Below, in pieces: positions 1-8,304 of a stretch of 64,000 nucleotides of DNA. Each line of letters opens with the position of its first letter. Position 1 is the first letter of the stretch. The notes under the pieces are model-generated. The model saw nothing but the letters and a program-made list of their open reading frames with translations, had not been told where the DNA came from and made no database searches. The position numbers and the translations under genes are program-made. This stretch comes from Arcicella rosea (GTDB taxonomy: Bacteria > Bacteroidota > Bacteroidia > Cytophagales > Spirosomataceae): positions 1 through 64,000 of the forward strand of contig NZ_JACHKT010000030.1 of assembly GCF_014204325.1 (NCBI RefSeq). Reading direction: 5' to 3'.

Positions 1-83
1 GATATGACAGATTACTTTTTTATCCCATTTTGAAGTAAATACAAAATTGTACTTTTTTAAGCAAATAAAAATCTTTTGCAAGA

Positions 84-150
84 TATGAGCTATGAATTTT
101 GATAATCGTGCTAACAAAACTAAAGCTCAAAGCTCACGGCTCATAGCTTA
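84..150. repeat. imperfect inverted repeat of short degenerate units
   Basis: The stretch downstream of the SDR gene contains ATGAGCTATGAA near 86 and a run of variants of the unit GCTCA/TAGCTT (AGCTCAAAGCTCACGGCTCA and following) up to 150. The two sides are roughly reverse-complementary, so the RNA could fold and serve as the 3' end of the gene. Comparable runs occur near 5888-6030, 14449-14474, 41881-41997 and 43876-43905. No function is established; terminator or processing signal is an inference. Confidence 0.4.
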
Positions 151-987
151 TAGCTCACTCACAGCTTCCAAACTTTTCTGCCAGCACCATTCTACACTTT
201 CTGGTGTAATACCACTATTCATTGTTGAAGCAGGTTTCGATTTGGTGAAGTAATATCCATTTCTAAATCTTAAATCTTGAATATCAGTCGTTGCCAAATA
301 AATAGAAGTAGCCGCTCCTTTTTCTACAGAAATCATAAACGGACGAGCTAATGCAAAACCAATTTTCAAGAACCCATTCATATCACTTCCAAAATTGGAT
401 TTAACAACGCCTGGATGCACACTGTAAGCTGTAATAGAAGAATCCTTATAATATTTCGCCAATCCTTTTGTAAATAGAATATTGGCTAGTTTTCCATCGC
501 CATAAGCTCCCATGTCAGATAGTTTTGTATTATTTTTCTCGAAAAGGCGATTTACTTTTCCTAAAGCATGAGCCGCTGAGGAAAGATTGATTATTCTACT
601 TTCGGGAGATTTCTTGAGTAAATCAATGAGGTTCATCGTTAAAATAAAATGCCCTAAATGATTTGCCGCAAATGATTTCTCGTAGCCATCCTTCGTAAAA
701 GAAATTCCTACAGGCGAATATCCAGCGTTATTAATCAATCGGTCTATTTTACTGTATTTCGATTTTACTTCTTCCGCCGCTTTTTTCATTGAAGAAAAAT
801 CCGCCAAATCTGCAATGATAAAATCCATTTTTGCCGTCGGAGCAACTTTCAGAATTTCTGATTCAGTTGCTTTTGCTTTTTCTTCACTTCTAACTAACAA
901 AATCAACTCAAATTTTTCAATTGCCAAAGCCTTTGCTGTAGCCAAACCAATCCCAGAGTTTGCACCTGTAATCAATGCTGTTTGCAT
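148..987 (-). CDS. short-chain dehydrogenase/reductase (SDR)
   Basis: This 279-residue cytoplasmic oxidoreductase belongs to the SDR superfamily, close in style to retinol dehydrogenase/WW-domain oxidoreductase-like members. The Rossmann cofactor motif TGANSGIG is at residues 7-14, the structural NNAG at 86-89, serines at 136-137, and the catalytic pair Tyr162 and Lys166 in YGDGK. The basic residues after the second strand (LLVRSEEKAK) suggest NADP(H) preference, which is only an inference. The ATG start is followed at once by the first Rossmann strand, so no earlier start is needed. It is a single gene; the substrate cannot be told from sequence. Confidence 0.9.
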   Translation of the reverse strand: MQTALITGANSGIGLATAKALAIEKFELILLVRSEEKAKATESEILKVAPTAKMDFIIADLADFSSMKKAAEEVKSKYSKIDRLINNAGYSPVGISFTKDGYEKSFAANHLGHFILTMNLIDLLKKSPESRIINLSSAAHALGKVNRLFEKNNTKLSDMGAYGDGKLANILFTKGLAKYYKDSSITAYSVHPGVVKSNFGSDMNGFLKIGFALARPFMISVEKGAATSIYLATTDIQDLRFRNGYYFTKSKPASTMNSGITPESVEWCWQKSLEAVSEL

Positions 988-1089
988 AATGAATTTATTT
1001 TTAGGTTTCTATGGATAAAAAATAGGCATGACCTCTAAAAAGCCATGCCATAAAATTTTAGTATTTACAAAAATGATAGATTACGCTGT

Positions 1090-2046
1090 TTAATTGTAAA
1101 CGAATTCAAGCTGATAAAGTTGCTTTTGTTTTTTCTTTACTGGCGGAATCATGTTGATTTTCAAGGTAATAAAATCGGTATCTGTCGAAGAACTATAGTT
1201 GGTGTCGGTATTACTTTGTTCCGTCCAATTTCTGGTAAGTACTTGTAATTGCTTTTTCAATTGCTCGAAATTGGCTTTTACTTCTTCTTCACTTTCGCTT
1301 TCAAATAATACGCTTTTGTAATTGGCAGTTTGTCCATTATTATCTTTAAAAATAAGAGCATTTTTACCACTTACTAATTCAAAATTAGTCTTAAAACTCT
1401 CTAAACCAGCCGTTTTATCTTTCTTTTCTTCTTTTTTATCCTTCTTGATTTTCTCGCCAGTAATATTTTTAAAGTTCTCTTTTTTCGATTTCTCTAAAGC
1501 CTTAAACTGATTCGCAAAAGTTTGGTCAAGCCCAGATTCTATGGCTGTAGCCGTGGTAATGGTTTTTGCAATTTTATATTTTCCTAATTGCCCAGCATCC
1601 ATAGAAGTCGCCAACAAAGTATAAGTCCCCGTTACTGGAGCAACATAGTGAAATTTATTGATGCTATTGCCTTTGAAAGGCTGAGAATCGTAGCTAAGTT
1701 CTTGCTTGTCTTTGGCAGGTGTTTTCAAACTCAACATTACTCTAAAACTAGCAGAAGAATGTTCTAAAAAAAGTTCTTCACCAGCGTGTAAAAGCAATTT
1801 ATAAGAATCATAATATCGTTTTTCGCCGTTTTGATTAGCCGTTAAATCTTTTGGGCTAAGACTCGCCTCCACAAAATCCTTCGCTTGTTGCACACCAGCT
1901 TTCAGCGGATTTTTATTGAGTAATTCAGTAGAATCAATCTTTGAAACTTTAACCGCTGGAGCTTTTTTAGCAGGCTTTTTCTTTTGAGCAAAAGTATTAA
2001 AACAGAAAGTAAGAGCAAGTAAAATAAATAACAACTTTGTTTTCAT
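1090..2046 (-). CDS. secreted hypothetical protein
   Basis: This 318-residue protein is not recognised as a named family. It begins with a classical signal peptide (hydrophobic LLFILLALTFCFNTF, cleavage expected after the Ala of FAQ, about residue 20) followed by a Lys/Pro/Ala-rich linker. The middle part reads like a bacterial pre-peptidase C-terminal-type beta domain (phrases such as HYVAPVTGTYTLLATS). A Lys-rich charged stretch follows near residues 190-215, then a C-terminal alpha/beta region. It is probably periplasmic or outer-membrane-facing. The start codon lies about 130 bp from the 41-bp tandem array, which occupies its upstream region. Confidence 0.75.
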   Translation of the reverse strand: MKTKLLFILLALTFCFNTFAQKKKPAKKAPAVKVSKIDSTELLNKNPLKAGVQQAKDFVEASLSPKDLTANQNGEKRYYDSYKLLLHAGEELFLEHSSASFRVMLSLKTPAKDKQELSYDSQPFKGNSINKFHYVAPVTGTYTLLATSMDAGQLGKYKIAKTITTATAIESGLDQTFANQFKALEKSKKENFKNITGEKIKKDKKEEKKDKTAGLESFKTNFELVSGKNALIFKDNNGQTANYKSVLFESESEEEVKANFEQLKKQLQVLTRNWTEQSNTDTNYSSSTDTDFITLKINMIPPVKKKQKQLYQLEFVYN

Positions 2047-2179
2047 TGTATGGGAAATTTTGGGATTTCACGCAAGAAGGCACAGAAAAATAAAACATGC
2101 AAATTTTGAAGTGATTTTGAGCGAATTTAATATCGAATAAATAATGTGAAAGCTAACATTTGTGGATAGCGTTTCAATG

Positions 2180-2589
2180 TGTCGATTTGCTCCTGCACGA
2201 TGCAGGAAGGAATTTCAACGTGTCGATTGTCTCCTGCACGTTGCAGGAAAGAATTTCAGCGTGCCGATTGTCTCCTGCACGTTGCAGGAAGGAATTTCAA
2301 TGTGCCGATTGCCCCCTGCATGATGCAGGAAGGAATTTCAACATGTCGATTTGCTCCTGCACATTGCAGGAAAGAATTTCAGCGTGTCGATTTGTTGCTC
2401 CGAGTTGGAGGGAGGGATTTCAATATGTCGATTTGTTGCTCCGAGTTGGAGGGAAGAATTTCAGTATGTCGATTTGTTGCTCCGAGTTGGAGGGAAGGAT
2501 TTCAGTAAGTCGATTTGTTGCTCCAAGTTGGAGGGAAGAATTTCAGCTTGCCGATTTGTTCCTTCGAGTTGGAGGGAAGAGTTTATATT
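2180..2589. repeat. tandem array of ten 41-bp units with internal hairpins
   Basis: Ten units follow with an exact 41-bp period; the TGYCGATT landmark recurs at 2180, 2221, 2262, 2303, 2344, 2385, 2426, 2467, 2508 and 2549. Each unit has a constant part (GAATTTCA, then TGTCGATTTG) and a variable palindromic part. Units 1-5 carry TCCTGCA-nnn-TGCAGGA; units 6-10 carry CTCC-GAGTT-GGAG. So the hairpin is kept while its sequence changes. Because 41 is not a multiple of three and all three forward frames stay open, the reading frames across it are side effects of composition and not genes. It lies 5' of the secreted protein gene at 1090-2046 and 3' of the Uma2 gene. Confidence 0.9.
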
Positions 2590-2596
2590 GGAAAGG

Positions 2597-2629
2597 AGTA
2601 TTGTCAACTTTCTGAAAGTTAACAATACT
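2597..2629. repeat. 33-bp near-perfect palindrome
   Basis: AGTATTGTCAACTTT and AAAGTTAACAATACT face each other across CTG with a single C/A mismatch. It sits between the tandem array and the terminator at 2637. It could be a hairpin in the RNA or a dyad operator; the sequence does not decide. Confidence 0.6.
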
Positions 2630-2636
2630 GAAAAAC

Positions 2637-2674
2637 AAAAAGCCCAATTATTCAAAGGAACAACTGGGCTTTTT
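2637..2674. terminator. bidirectional intrinsic terminator
   Basis: AAAAAGCCCA at 2637-2646 pairs with TGGGCTTTTT at 2665-2674. There are A/T runs on both sides, so it can end transcription on either strand. On the minus strand it closes the Uma2-type gene. Confidence 0.8.
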
Positions 2675-2692
2675 GTTTAATAAAAAAGATGT

Positions 2693-3322
2693 TTATTCCT
2701 CAAACTTAATTTTATGGTAAATATCTGCTAAAGAAATACTGCTGTTTGCTACGCTAAGTGCATCTTCAAGGCTATAAAAATCTTGATTAATCCAAGTATT
2801 GGGGTTTTCGGAACGGATAAAAGTTGAAACACTTACTTTTTCTGGATTAATGTAAATCACTTGTTGAAGGCTACTCATTAATTTGTATTCTGATAGTTTT
2901 TCTGATAAATCAAAGGCTTTGGTGGCTGGCGAAAGTACTTCTACGATAATGTATGGATTAATAATGATGGCACGAGACTTTTCTTTAAAAGCTGGATTTC
3001 CTTTTACTACCATTACGTCGGGCATATAATAGCCACCTTCAAACTTGGGAATTTGTACACCTGAATTACTGCCCAGAATATCAAAATCCTCTTTTTGTAA
3101 ATTAAATAATTGGAAAAGTAATCCTATAAAAGTAGCAGTGATTTTTTCATGCCAATATGATGCTAATCCCATAGTAACAATCTCGTTTTGGTGATATTCT
3201 ATTTTAAAAGGCAATTCCTCAGCCACAGCGAAAAATTCTTCCTCTGAGGCAGGAATGCGTACCAATTGCTGAGTATTTAACTCTGTTAAAATGGTTTCTT
3301 TCAAGTTTTTAGCAATCACCAT
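2693..3322 (-). CDS. Uma2-family (DUF820) PD-(D/E)XK endonuclease-like protein
   Basis: The protein of 209 residues (from the ATG at 3322) matches the Uma2 family, which has a restriction-endonuclease fold. The sequence shows PDVMVV, then IVEVLSPATKAFDLSEKLSEY, giving the Asp...Glu-x-Leu...Lys arrangement of the active site. The reading frame stays open 16 codons further upstream to a TTG at 3370, but that codon lies inside the hairpin at 3356-3395, so the internal ATG at 3322 is preferred. Uma2 proteins are often multi-copy in Bacteroidota and cyanobacteria; their target is unknown. Confidence 0.8.
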   Translation of the reverse strand: MVIAKNLKETILTELNTQQLVRIPASEEEFFAVAEELPFKIEYHQNEIVTMGLASYWHEKITATFIGLLFQLFNLQKEDFDILGSNSGVQIPKFEGGYYMPDVMVVKGNPAFKEKSRAIIINPYIIVEVLSPATKAFDLSEKLSEYKLMSSLQQVIYINPEKVSVSTFIRSENPNTWINQDFYSLEDALSVANSSISLADIYHKIKFEE

Positions 3323-3355
3323 AGCCTTGTTTTTTATCAAATTTAAACAATTTTG

Positions 3356-3395
3356 TTTTAGCTTTGACAAATGTTGAAATTTGTCAAAGCTAAAA
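3356..3395. terminator. 17-bp perfect inverted repeat, terminator-like
   Basis: TTTTAGCTTTGACAAAT at 3356-3372 and its exact complement at 3379-3395 enclose a 6-nt loop. It follows the stop of the metalloprotease (3407) on the minus strand, with a T-rich far arm, so it is probably that gene's terminator. Confidence 0.75.
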
Positions 3396-3406
3396 CATCA
3401 GTCAAT

Positions 3407-5833
3407 TTAAAATTCATCTTCGCAACCAATCGGAGCCCCCGGAGGTAACTCTTTATGAGCCGTTACTTTGGCTGCCGAAGGATTTTTCATTCTTTCTAAA
3501 GCATAATCCAAATGTGCTTGGTAGCTGGCATCTTTTACGCTTTTCTTGGTTTCTTCGATATAGGCTTTTAATTCTTTCAAACTTTTGCCCATCAATGCTT
3601 TTACTTGGTAATTCGCTTTTTCATTTACGCTCAAAGCCAACAAATGTGTCAGTAAAATTTGTTCAGTTTGATATTGTACTTCTAATGCCAAACCTGTTTT
3701 GCGTGGAGTTTTCCAAGTATTTTCAATTAATTGCGTATTGAGTTCGTCTAAAGTAATGCCTTCGCCACGAGCTGCATATTCTATCATTCTTGAAGCACGT
3801 TCTGGTTGTAATAAAAATTGTAAAGGAAAATCTGCCGCAGATTCCGCTGCTGAAAGTGCATCAAAGGCTAAACCTGTTCTTTTCTTAAATAATTCTCTTG
3901 AAGTATTATAACCAGCAGGACGAGGAGGAATTAATTTAATAATGTTTTCTGGAAGCGTTAAAACTTCGGGACTCAAACATTGAATTGCCGCTTTTAAGGC
4001 TTTTTGTTGCGTTTCTTTTGAAACTAAAACCGTTGGAATTTGTCCGTCACCACGCACTGCATAGCGATAATCAACGCTACCCACAATTTTGGCAACGGCT
4101 TCAATTTGGTAACGATGTAAATTATACACTGGCACTAAAGCATCTTCCAAAAATGCCATTGGTACGCCTTCACGAATGGTTTTCTCGCCAAAGTTTGCCA
4201 ATGCTTTTTCTCTTACTTTCAACAAAGCATTTAAGTTTTCGATTGGGTCTTTGCCTTCATCCCAAAGATGAGCATTTGGACTTGCTGAACCAGCAGGACG
4301 AGCATCTTGGTCGGTCAAAAATAATAGACCTTTGTTGCGTGCATCTTGTAAAATTTTATTCAAACCAGCTTTTTCATCTGTTCCTTTCGGGAAATCTTGG
4401 TAGCCAAAAGTAATAGAAGCTTTGTCCCATTCGCCAATGCCAACAGCATAAGCATCTGATAAATCTACTTCACCTTTTGCATTCAGACTTACTCTTGGAT
4501 GCGGATAATCCATCACCGAAGCACGGTTATTAGTACTTGCCGAATAGTTGTGCATAATGCCCAAAGTATGACCAACTTCGTGAGCAGCTAATTGTCTTAG
4601 ACGTGCCAAAGCCATTTTTAACATTGGGTCTTTTTCTGGGTCTAATTTCTTGCCATTTTCAAAAGGAGAAAGTAAACCTTGGGCAATTAGATAATCCTGA
4701 CGAACACGCAATGAACCTAAAGTAACATGACCTTTCAAGATTTCGCCAGTGCGTGGGTCAATCACCGAAGCACCATAAGACCAACCACGAGTAGAACGAT
4801 GTACCCAGTTAATCACATTGTAGCGAACATCCATCGGGTCGGCATCGTCGGGCAATAATTTTACTTGGAAAGCATTTTTATAACCAGCAGCCTCAAAAGC
4901 CTGATTCCACCAAGCCGTTCCTTCCATTAATGCCGAACGAATAGGTTCTGGCGTACCATTATCTAAATAATAAATGATGGGTTTTACCGCTTCCGAAACT
5001 TTAGCATTCGGGTCTTTTTTCTTTAAACGGTGTCTGACAGTATAATACTTCTCAACAGGTTCGCTCACTGGGGTTGAATAATCGAAATAAGAAATCGCAT
5101 TGAAACTTGAACGTGGGTCAAATTCTCTTTTTTCAAATTGATTATCGGGCAATTGCACAAAACTGTGGTGCATTCTCAATGTAATTGCCTCAGCACTTGG
5201 CGTAACAGATTTGACAAATCTACCTGCATCGCTTCCGCCTGTAAAAGTGAGGCTTACTTCAAATTCTGAGTTTAAAGGAAAATTTTTGGTACGTTCAAAA
5301 TACATGGCTGAACGAGATTTATCCAAAGAGTAAGAACCTTCGCCCATGCCTTTGATACGGTCGGTAACGCCCATCGCATCTTGCATTAATAAATCTGTAA
5401 TTTCTATCAAGTACTTGCCATTTTCTTCGGCTTCAATTGTGAAACCTGCTAAGGTCGATTGAGCGAAAGATTGCATCACAGCACGCTTTTCGTTGGCATC
5501 GTTTGTAATGGCACGGTATTTTAAATTAGGTTGAATCAATAAAATTTTTCTACCAACTTTATTGAAAAATACTACTTTTTCATCGCCCAATAAACCACGG
5601 TCGAGACCGATGTCGTTTGAGCCTAAACCAGCAGGTAACGAAGAAATATATAAAAATTCTTGGTTAAGATTTGATACTTCTAGCCAAACTTTTCCATTGT
5701 CTTCATCCCACCAATAATTCATAAAGCCTTCATATTTTTTGAAGGAAGCAGTCTTTTCAGTAATACTTGGGAGTTTGTCAGCAAAGGTTTGAAAGCAAAA
5801 AAAGAGTAGGATTAATAAAGGTAATTTTTTCAT
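3407..5833 (-). CDS. secreted zinc-dependent metalloprotease (DUF5117/DUF5118 family)
   Basis: This 808-residue exported protease has a signal peptide (LPLLILLFFCFQTFA, about residues 4-19). The metzincin zinc motif HEVGHTLGIMHN lies around residues 418-429, followed by a Met-turn SVMDYP. The N-terminal half, with the typical phrases LDRGLLGDEKVVFF and RAIMQSFAQS-like segments, corresponds to the DUF5118/DUF5117 regions that precede the catalytic domain in this Bacteroidota family. Length fits complete members. The gene stands alone and ends in a strong hairpin at 3356-3395. The substrate is unknown; a periplasmic or surface location is inferred from the signal peptide. Confidence 0.9.
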   Translation of the reverse strand: MKKLPLLILLFFCFQTFADKLPSITEKTASFKKYEGFMNYWWDEDNGKVWLEVSNLNQEFLYISSLPAGLGSNDIGLDRGLLGDEKVVFFNKVGRKILLIQPNLKYRAITNDANEKRAVMQSFAQSTLAGFTIEAEENGKYLIEITDLLMQDAMGVTDRIKGMGEGSYSLDKSRSAMYFERTKNFPLNSEFEVSLTFTGGSDAGRFVKSVTPSAEAITLRMHHSFVQLPDNQFEKREFDPRSSFNAISYFDYSTPVSEPVEKYYTVRHRLKKKDPNAKVSEAVKPIIYYLDNGTPEPIRSALMEGTAWWNQAFEAAGYKNAFQVKLLPDDADPMDVRYNVINWVHRSTRGWSYGASVIDPRTGEILKGHVTLGSLRVRQDYLIAQGLLSPFENGKKLDPEKDPMLKMALARLRQLAAHEVGHTLGIMHNYSASTNNRASVMDYPHPRVSLNAKGEVDLSDAYAVGIGEWDKASITFGYQDFPKGTDEKAGLNKILQDARNKGLLFLTDQDARPAGSASPNAHLWDEGKDPIENLNALLKVREKALANFGEKTIREGVPMAFLEDALVPVYNLHRYQIEAVAKIVGSVDYRYAVRGDGQIPTVLVSKETQQKALKAAIQCLSPEVLTLPENIIKLIPPRPAGYNTSRELFKKRTGLAFDALSAAESAADFPLQFLLQPERASRMIEYAARGEGITLDELNTQLIENTWKTPRKTGLALEVQYQTEQILLTHLLALSVNEKANYQVKALMGKSLKELKAYIEETKKSVKDASYQAHLDYALERMKNPSAAKVTAHKELPPGAPIGCEDEF

Positions 5834-5887
5834 GTTGAATGAATTAATAATTGTTTGTTGAAAATATAGAGGACTGTATAGAGTGCT

Positions 5888-6030
5888 GAATTTCGAGTGT
5901 GGAGTGTTGAGTACAAACTATTGAAAATTAATTTATTGAAATTAAAAATTCTAAGACAAATTTGAATTTAAATAATTCTCTATAAATCAACTACTTAAAT
6001 TCAAAACTCCGCACTCATAATTCCGTACTC
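5888..6030. repeat. imperfect inverted repeat in divergent intergenic region
   Basis: GAGTGCTGAATTTCGAGTGT and the following bases (5890-5918) match the reverse complement of the segment at about 6002-6030 at most positions, with about 80 bp between. Both arms are made of degenerate GAGT-type units. It sits between the divergent metalloprotease and transporter genes, so it would be in the 5' region of one or both transcripts. Confidence 0.55.
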
Positions 6031-6077
6031 TTATTTAAGCCTTCTTAAATTTCGTGAAAAAATCTCAAATTTGGGGT

Positions 6078-7004
6078 ATGAATCAACAAAATCATCAATT
6101 AAAAATCTGGGCGGGCTTAATTACTTTGTATTTAGTTTGGGGTTCAACCTATTTGGCTTTACGTTTTGTCGTAGAAACAGTTCCATCAATGATGGCTTCT
6201 GGCTTTAGAAACCTTATCGCAGGAATAATCCTTTTTACATTTTCTATCATCAGTAAAAAGTATCAGAAACCTACTCGTAAAATGTTGGTTACAAGTATTT
6301 TTACTGGTTTTTTGATGCTTACTTTTGGCAATGGATTGTTTACTATTGCCGCAAAATGGATGCCTTCAAGTTATTCTGCCTTATTCTCCGCACTAGGGTC
6401 AGTGATTTTAGTTTCTTTGCTTTGGATAATCAATCATGAAAAACCAAAACCCAAAGTACTTGCAGGTGCTTTTCTTTGAATTGTTGGCGTAGGTATTTTG
6501 ATGAGTCTAAAAACATTGGCTTTGAAGGGCTTTGAGCAGTATTATATGCTTGGCGTATTATTCTTGTTTTTAGCTACTTTTGCTTGGAATTTAGGCGTTG
6601 TAATTGTTAAAAGAGCGATGATTTTTGATTTTCATGCTTCGCAGATTTCAGGGATGCAAATGATTACTGGAGGCGTTTTTTCGTTGATGATTAGCTTAGG
6701 TTTAGGGGAATTCAATCACTTTGATATTTCAACCATTCAGCCTAAAGCATATTTATCTTTTATTTATTTAGTAGTTTTTGGTTCTAGTTTGGCTTTTCTA
6801 GTTTTTAACTGGTTATCTAAAGTAACTTCACCAACTTTGGTGGCTACTTATACGTATGTAAATCCATTGGTGGCAATGATTTTGGGTTCGTTATTTGCTG
6901 GCGAAAGCCTTCATCCATTAATGCTTTTGGCAGGAGCAATTATCATTACCGCAGTAATTTTAATTACAACAGCAAGAAGTAAACCCAACACGGAAAACAT
7001 TTAA
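6078..7004 (+). pseudogene. EamA (DMT) family transporter with an in-frame stop
   Basis: Two adjacent open segments form one EamA drug/metabolite transporter of about 308 codons with some ten membrane segments. They are separated by a TGA at 6477-6479 in the same frame: LAGAFL, stop, IVGVGILMSLK. Family members usually have Gly at such a position and GGA to TGA is a single base change. The first half (EamA repeat 1) begins at ATG 6078, with GTG 6054 possible. The second could restart at TTG 6498 or ATG 6501. Either the gene is inactivated, the halves are made separately, or the base is a sequencing error. Confidence 0.8.
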
Positions 7005-7040
7005 ACAGCATTATTATTTTTACCTTTCAAAACCAATCTT

Positions 7041-7955
7041 ATGAAAAAAATCATTTTAACATTTACTTTTTTATTAAGCATGAAGTACGCACAAGCGCAA
7101 CAAGAATCACCTTTGTACCCAAATGGCGTTCCAAATGCTAAACAAGTACCTAATACACAAAAATCTGTTACTGATAAAAATGGCGTACTCCGCATTTCAG
7201 AAGTGACAGTACCAACATTAACAGTTTATCCAGCTGATGCTGATAAAGCTAATGGAACTGCAGTGATTATTTGTCCGGGTGGGGGATATGCTATTTTGGC
7301 AGCTAGTCACGAAGGTTCAGATGTGGCAAGTGTTTTTAATAAAATGGGCGTTACTGCTTTCGTTTTGAAGTATCGTTTGCCGAACGATAATGCCCAAATT
7401 GATAAATCAATTGCACCTTTACAAGATGCACAACAGGCATTAAGAACTGTGCGTAAAGATGCGAGTAAGTACGGAATCAATCCGAATAAAATTGGCATTA
7501 TGGGTTTTTCAGCAGGTGGACATTTGGCTTCAACGGCAGGAACACATTTTGATAAACAAGTAGGAGAGGTAACGAGCGAAGTTTCTGTTCGCCCTGATTT
7601 TATGATTTTGGGTTATCCTGTAATTACTTTCAAAGATTTTGGTCATGCGGGATCAAGAATTAATTTAATTGGTAAAACAGCAGACCAAGCCTTAATTGAT
7701 GAGTATTCAAATGAATTGCATGTTACGAAAGATACTCCACCAACATTTTTAGTTCATGCAGGTGATGATACAGCTGTGCCTGTGAAAAATTCATTGGTTT
7801 TTTATGAAGGATTACAAAAAAATGGGGTGTTGGCTGAATTGGTGATTTATCCAAAAGGCGGACATGGTTTTGGTTTAAACAATAAAACTACCAATGAAAA
7901 ATGGATGGATAACGTGAGGAATTGGATGGATTCTTTGGGATTATTGAGTAAATAG
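7041..7955 (+). CDS. secreted alpha/beta hydrolase (esterase/lipase-like)
   Basis: This 304-residue protein has a signal peptide (IILTFTFLLSMKYAQA, residues 4-19). The alpha/beta-hydrolase core has an oxyanion segment PGGGYA at 79-84, the nucleophile elbow GFSAGG at 155-160 (Ser157) and a late GHGFG carrying the probable catalytic His; the Asp is likely in HAGDDTAVP. This pattern matches the BD-FAE/acetyl-xylan-esterase-like hydrolases common beside carbohydrate-degrading genes. It starts 36 bp after the broken transporter on the same strand, so the two may once have been co-transcribed. The substrate is not determined. Confidence 0.85.
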   Translation: MKKIILTFTFLLSMKYAQAQQESPLYPNGVPNAKQVPNTQKSVTDKNGVLRISEVTVPTLTVYPADADKANGTAVIICPGGGYAILAASHEGSDVASVFNKMGVTAFVLKYRLPNDNAQIDKSIAPLQDAQQALRTVRKDASKYGINPNKIGIMGFSAGGHLASTAGTHFDKQVGEVTSEVSVRPDFMILGYPVITFKDFGHAGSRINLIGKTADQALIDEYSNELHVTKDTPPTFLVHAGDDTAVPVKNSLVFYEGLQKNGVLAELVIYPKGGHGFGLNNKTTNEKWMDNVRNWMDSLGLLSK

Positions 7956-7968
7956 CTTTTTAGTATTG

Positions 7969-8010
7969 AGCCGTGAGCTTTGAGATTTTTCTTAAAATCA
8001 CGGCTTTTTG
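7969..8010 (+). terminator. intrinsic terminator
   Basis: AGCCGTGA at 7969-7976 pairs with TCACGGCT at 7998-8005 and is followed by TTTTG TTTT. It ends the hydrolase gene. Confidence 0.65.
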
Positions 8011-8081
8011 TTTTAGATATGTTTAATTTTTTTAATGACTATTATTCAAAACTTTACACTATTTAAGCGTCAGCATTTAAC

Positions 8082-8181
8082 GAATTTATACTGTTTGAGC
8101 GATAGCGAGTTTATAAATTCTTGACTTTCTTTTGCGGCCGCCGCTGCGGTTACTTTTCTTGTGTCAAGACAAGAAAAGTAA
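8082..8181. repeat. core of the dispersed hairpin element, copy 4 (no terminal repeats)
   Basis: This is the divergent relative of the elements at 15955, 32206 and 61008. Hairpin A has GAATTTATA at 8082-8090 and TATAAATTC at 8112-8120 around CTGTTTGAGCGATAGCGAGT. In the other copies the stem is GAATTCCTA/TAGGAATTC, so both arms have changed together. The GC block CGGCCGCCGCTGCGG follows, then hairpin B, TTACTTTTCTTGT (8150-8162) with its complement at 8169-8181. No terminal inverted repeats are seen. It lies between converging genes like the other copies. Confidence 0.8.
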
Positions 8182-8304
8182 GGTCTTGCGAAAGGAGATA
8201 TTGTATTTTTGGTATCAATAAAATATGGTTTTAAACATATTTTCCAACGTAGGCACGTTTTCGAGTGAAAGCGATAACAGCATTCGATTAACCCATAACT
8301 TCAA
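8182..8304. other. intergenic remainder, nothing recognised
   Basis: Between the hairpin core and the stop codon of the glycosyltransferase gene no open frame, RNA gene or clear repeat was recognised. Confidence 0.5.

Noticed and set aside
2180-2589. CRISPR array
   Set aside because: The variable parts are repeated hairpins of two classes, not unique spacers, the repeats are directly adjoining, and no cas gene is present.
2160-2680. Three overlapping open frames on the plus strand over the 41-bp array
   Set aside because: The repeat unit has no stop in any forward frame, and 41 bp shifts the frame at each unit; the frames mirror composition and show no family features.
6477-6479. Selenocysteine or programmed read-through at the EamA TGA
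   Set aside because: No SECIS-like hairpin was seen right after the stop and the family has no selenocysteine at this position; a point mutation or sequencing error is simpler.
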